NCBI GenBank assembly: GCA_035763625.1
Contig: DASUAS010000276.1
Location: forward strand, 1 to 8,322
Length of the DNA: 8,322 nt
Reading direction: 5' to 3'
From: DASUAS01 sp035763625
GTDB lineage: Bacteria > Actinomycetota > Acidimicrobiia > IMCC26256 > DASPTH01
Shown: positions 6,629 through 8,322 of the stretch, piece by piece
How positions within the stretch are numbered: position 1 is the stretch's first letter
How the letters are laid out: every line of letters begins with the position of its first letter
The notes under the pieces: model-generated
Database searches by the model: none
Told to the model about the DNA's origin: nothing
Seen by the model: the letters and a program-made list of their open reading frames with translations, nothing else
Translations under genes and position numbers: made by a program

Positions 6629-8322
6629 GGGGCCCCGGCGCACGGCGCGAGCCACAACACGCCGAGCGGTGGCAAGGTGAGACGGGCGTGACCGCCGGTA
6701 CCGCCTCCCGCGGGCGCGACCGTCACCGTGCCCCCGTTGCCGACGTCCGATCCGCCGTAGAAGCGCGAGTCGGTGTCGAGGATCTCGTCCCACTTGCCCT
6801 CCGCGGGAAAGGCGATGCCGTACTCGTGGCGCGGCATGGGTGAGAGGTTCGCCACGCACACCACCGGTCGGCCGCCCTGCGGATCGTGCCGCACGAACGC
6901 GAACACGTTGTGGTCGGCGTCGGTGCCCTCGAGCCACCGGAACGCGCTCGGGTCGTCGTCACCCGCCCAGAGCGCGGGCTCGGCCCGGTAGCGATGGTTG
7001 AGGTCGCGAACGAGCGTCTGGATGCCACGGTGGTCGGGCACGTCGAGCAGCGCCCAGTCGAGCGCGCGCTCGGGATCCCACTCGTGCTCCTGGCCGAGCT
7101 CTCCGCCCATGAAGAGCAGCTTCTTGCCGGGATGCGCCCACATGAAGGCGAACAGCGAACGGAGGTTGGCGAGCTGCTGCCAGCGATCACCGGGCATCCG
7201 TCCGAGCAGCGAGCGCTTCCCGTGCACGACTTCGTCGTGCGACAGCGGGAGCACGTATCGCTCGCTGTACGCATAGATCATGGCGAAGGTCAGCTCGTCG
7301 TGGTGGAACCGGCGGTGGATCGGTTCCCGCTGGAAGTACTCGAGCGTGTCGTGCATCCAGCCCATGTTCCACTTCTTGCCGAAGCCGAGGCCGCCGTCGC
7401 GCGCCGGCGCGGTCACGCCGGGCCACGCGGTCGATTCCTCCGCGATCGCGTACGCGCCCGGCGCGACGTCGGGGAGCCAGTCGTTGAGGTCGCGCAGGAA
7501 CCGCACCGCGTCGAGGTTCTCGCGCCCGCCCCGCACGTTGGGGAGCCACTCCCCCGGTTCGCGCGAGTAGTCGAGGTAGAGCATCGACGCCACCGCGTCG
7601 ACACGCAGCACGTCGACGTGGAAGTCGCGCGTCCACGTCGCCGCGCTGGCGAGGAGGAAGTTGCGCACCTCGGTGCGGCCGTAGTTGAAGATGAGCGTCC
7701 CCCAGTCGGGGTGCGATCCCTGCCGCGGGTCCTCGTGCTCGTAGAGGGCGGTGCCGTCGAAGCGGGCGAGGGCCCAGTCGTCGCGCGGGAAGTGCGCGGG
7801 GACCCAGTCGACGATGACGCCGATGCCTCGCCGGTGGAGCTCGTCGACGAAGGCCCGGAAGTCGTCGGGGGTGCCCCACCGCGCCGAGGGCGCGAAGTAG
7901 CCGGTGACCTGGTAGCCCCACGAACCGCTGAACGGGTGCTCGAGCACCGCCATCAGCTCGACGTGCGTGAACCCCAGGTCGGTGACGTAGTCGGCGAGCT
8001 CGCCGGCCAGCGCGCGCCAGTCGAGCCCGGGCCGCCACGAGCCCGGGTGCACCTCGTAGACCGACATCGGCCGTGGCGTGTGGACGTCGGCACGATGCGT
8101 CAACCACTCGTCGTCGCTCCAGCGATGCGACGACGCGAACACCACCGACGCGCTCGCGGGCGGCACCTCGCTCCATGCCGCCACCGGGTCGGCGTGCAGA
8201 CGCACGCGGCCGTCGGCGCCGTTGACCGCGAACTTGTACCGCATGCCGGACGTCACGCCGGGCACGAAGAGCTCCCAGATCCCGCTGCTGCCGAGCACCC
8301 GCATCGGCAGCGTGCGGTCGTC
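6625..8322 (-). CDS. glgB: 1,4-alpha-glucan branching enzyme GlgB, N-terminus outside the window
   Basis: The frame is open to the right edge and 565 residues are visible of a family that is usually about 630-740. The first in-window ATG (8304) is internal, since the preceding codons fit the CBM48 domain. The enzyme cuts alpha-1,4 glucan and re-attaches the segment through an alpha-1,6 link (EC 2.4.1.18, GH13 subfamily 9). The fragment begins at the end of CBM48 (GSSGIWELFVPGV, 11-23; YKFAVNG, 29-35). Then come YEVHPGSWR (89-97), WGYQVTGYFAPSARWGTPDD (135-154), FNYGRTEVRNFLL (212-224), nucleophile D242 (LRVDAVASMLYLDYSR), acid/base E295 (AIAEESTAWPGV), third Asp D363 (LSHDEVVHGK), MGGELGQEHEW (405-415) and a C-terminal beta domain ending LTLPPLGVLWL. 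V238 replaces the Gly usual in the VDGLRVD motif. It is the first visible gene of the operon, and treZ starts inside its stop codon. The upstream promoter and N-terminal domain are not visible. Confidence 0.96.
   Translation of the reverse strand, partial: DDRTLPMRVLGSSGIWELFVPGVTSGMRYKFAVNGADGRVRLHADPVAAWSEVPPASASVVFASSHRWSDDEWLTHRADVHTPRPMSVYEVHPGSWRPGLDWRALAGELADYVTDLGFTHVELMAVLEHPFSGSWGYQVTGYFAPSARWGTPDDFRAFVDELHRRGIGVIVDWVPAHFPRDDWALARFDGTALYEHEDPRQGSHPDWGTLIFNYGRTEVRNFLLASAATWTRDFHVDVLRVDAVASMLYLDYSREPGEWLPNVRGGRENLDAVRFLRDLNDWLPDVAPGAYAIAEESTAWPGVTAPARDGGLGFGKKWNMGWMHDTLEYFQREPIHRRFHHDELTFAMIYAYSERYVLPLSHDEVVHGKRSLLGRMPGDRWQQLANLRSLFAFMWAHPGKKLLFMGGELGQEHEWDPERALDWALLDVPDHRGIQTLVRDLNHRYRAEPALWAGDDDPSAFRWLEGTDADHNVFAFVRHDPQGGRPVVCVANLSPMPRHEYGIAFPAEGKWDEILDTDSRFYGGSDVGNGGTVTVAPAGGGTGGHARLTLPPLGVLWLAPCAGAP

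Larger units (their letters stand above)
946..8322 (-). other. Operon glgB-treZ-glgX-treY with three 4-base stop/start overlaps
   Basis: All four genes run on the minus strand without a gap. The junctions are GTGA at 6628-6625 (glgB/treZ), ATGA at 5084-5081 (treZ/glgX) and ATGA at 2979-2976 (glgX/treY). Only the glgX start has a strong Shine-Dalgarno motif, so treZ and treY probably depend on re-initiation after the preceding gene. The set encodes branching, debranching, trehalosyl formation and trehalose release. The promoter and any earlier genes lie to the right of the window. Confidence 0.9.

Noticed and set aside
6629..6638. GGGGCCCC palindrome just before the treZ start as an operator
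   Set aside because: It lies inside the last glgB codons (Gly-Ala-Pro), is short and pure G/C, and is expected by chance in such DNA.
5114..6691. A 525-codon plus-strand open frame opposite treZ
   Set aside because: Same reason: Val/Arg/Glu/Asp-rich shadow of treZ codons, no recognisable motif and no ribosome binding site that I could see.
6629..6937. N-terminal extension of treZ by 103 residues inside glgB
   Set aside because: The extension is Arg/Gly-rich out-of-frame glgB sequence. The family N-terminus begins near the GTG at 6628, which overlaps the glgB stop as at the other operon junctions.
8302..8304. ATG at 8304 as the true start of glgB
   Set aside because: The frame stays open to the window edge, and the residues around it fit the interior of the CBM48 domain (GSSGIWELFVPGV follows), so the real start is outside.

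Overview
The window is GC-rich, gene-dense DNA with strong G/C preference at third codon positions and several GTG starts. It looks like a high-GC actinobacterial chromosome. Proline/threonine-rich membrane-anchored proteins and compact sugar enzymes would fit an Acidimicrobiia-like lineage, but that placement is inference. I see no rRNA, tRNA, CRISPR array, insertion sequence, phage gene or other mobile element.

Layout, left to right. (1) 1-423, plus strand: the C-terminal part of an integral membrane protein whose start lies outside the window. (2) A 12-bp gap between convergent genes, in which the two TGA stop codons sit inside a short inverted repeat (420-439). (3) 436-846, minus strand: a 136-residue protein with one N-terminal membrane helix and a long Pro/Thr/Ser/Ala-rich tail. 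(4) A 99-bp spacer (847-945) with two weak hairpins. (5) 946-8322, minus strand: four glycoside hydrolase family 13 (GH13) genes in transcription order glgB (5' end outside the window) - treZ - glgX - treY. Each junction is a 4-base stop/start overlap (GTGA, ATGA, ATGA), so this is one tightly coupled operon whose promoter lies beyond the right edge.

Together the four enzymes connect alpha-glucan (glycogen) metabolism to trehalose. GlgB makes alpha-1,6 branches. GlgX removes branches and releases linear malto-oligosaccharides. TreY turns the reducing end of those chains into an alpha,alpha-1,1 (trehalosyl) linkage. TreZ then cuts off trehalose. All four keep the GH13 catalytic triad (Asp nucleophile, Glu acid/base, Asp transition-state stabiliser), so none looks decayed.

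The most unusual feature is that TreY and TreZ are both compact and diverged. TreY lacks the long insert that usually follows the Asn-Pro-Trp-Trp-like motif. TreZ lacks the RGRRHG-type loop before its QNHDQ motif, has a rewritten segment after its acid/base Glu, and has a curtailed C-terminal domain. I found no evidence of an entirely new system. The pathway is known, and the novelty lies in the shortened TreY/TreZ pair, their fusion-like packing with glgB and glgX, and the uncharacterised small protein at the operon's tail. Start sites for treZ and glgX were moved downstream from the longest open frames to the overlapping start codons.
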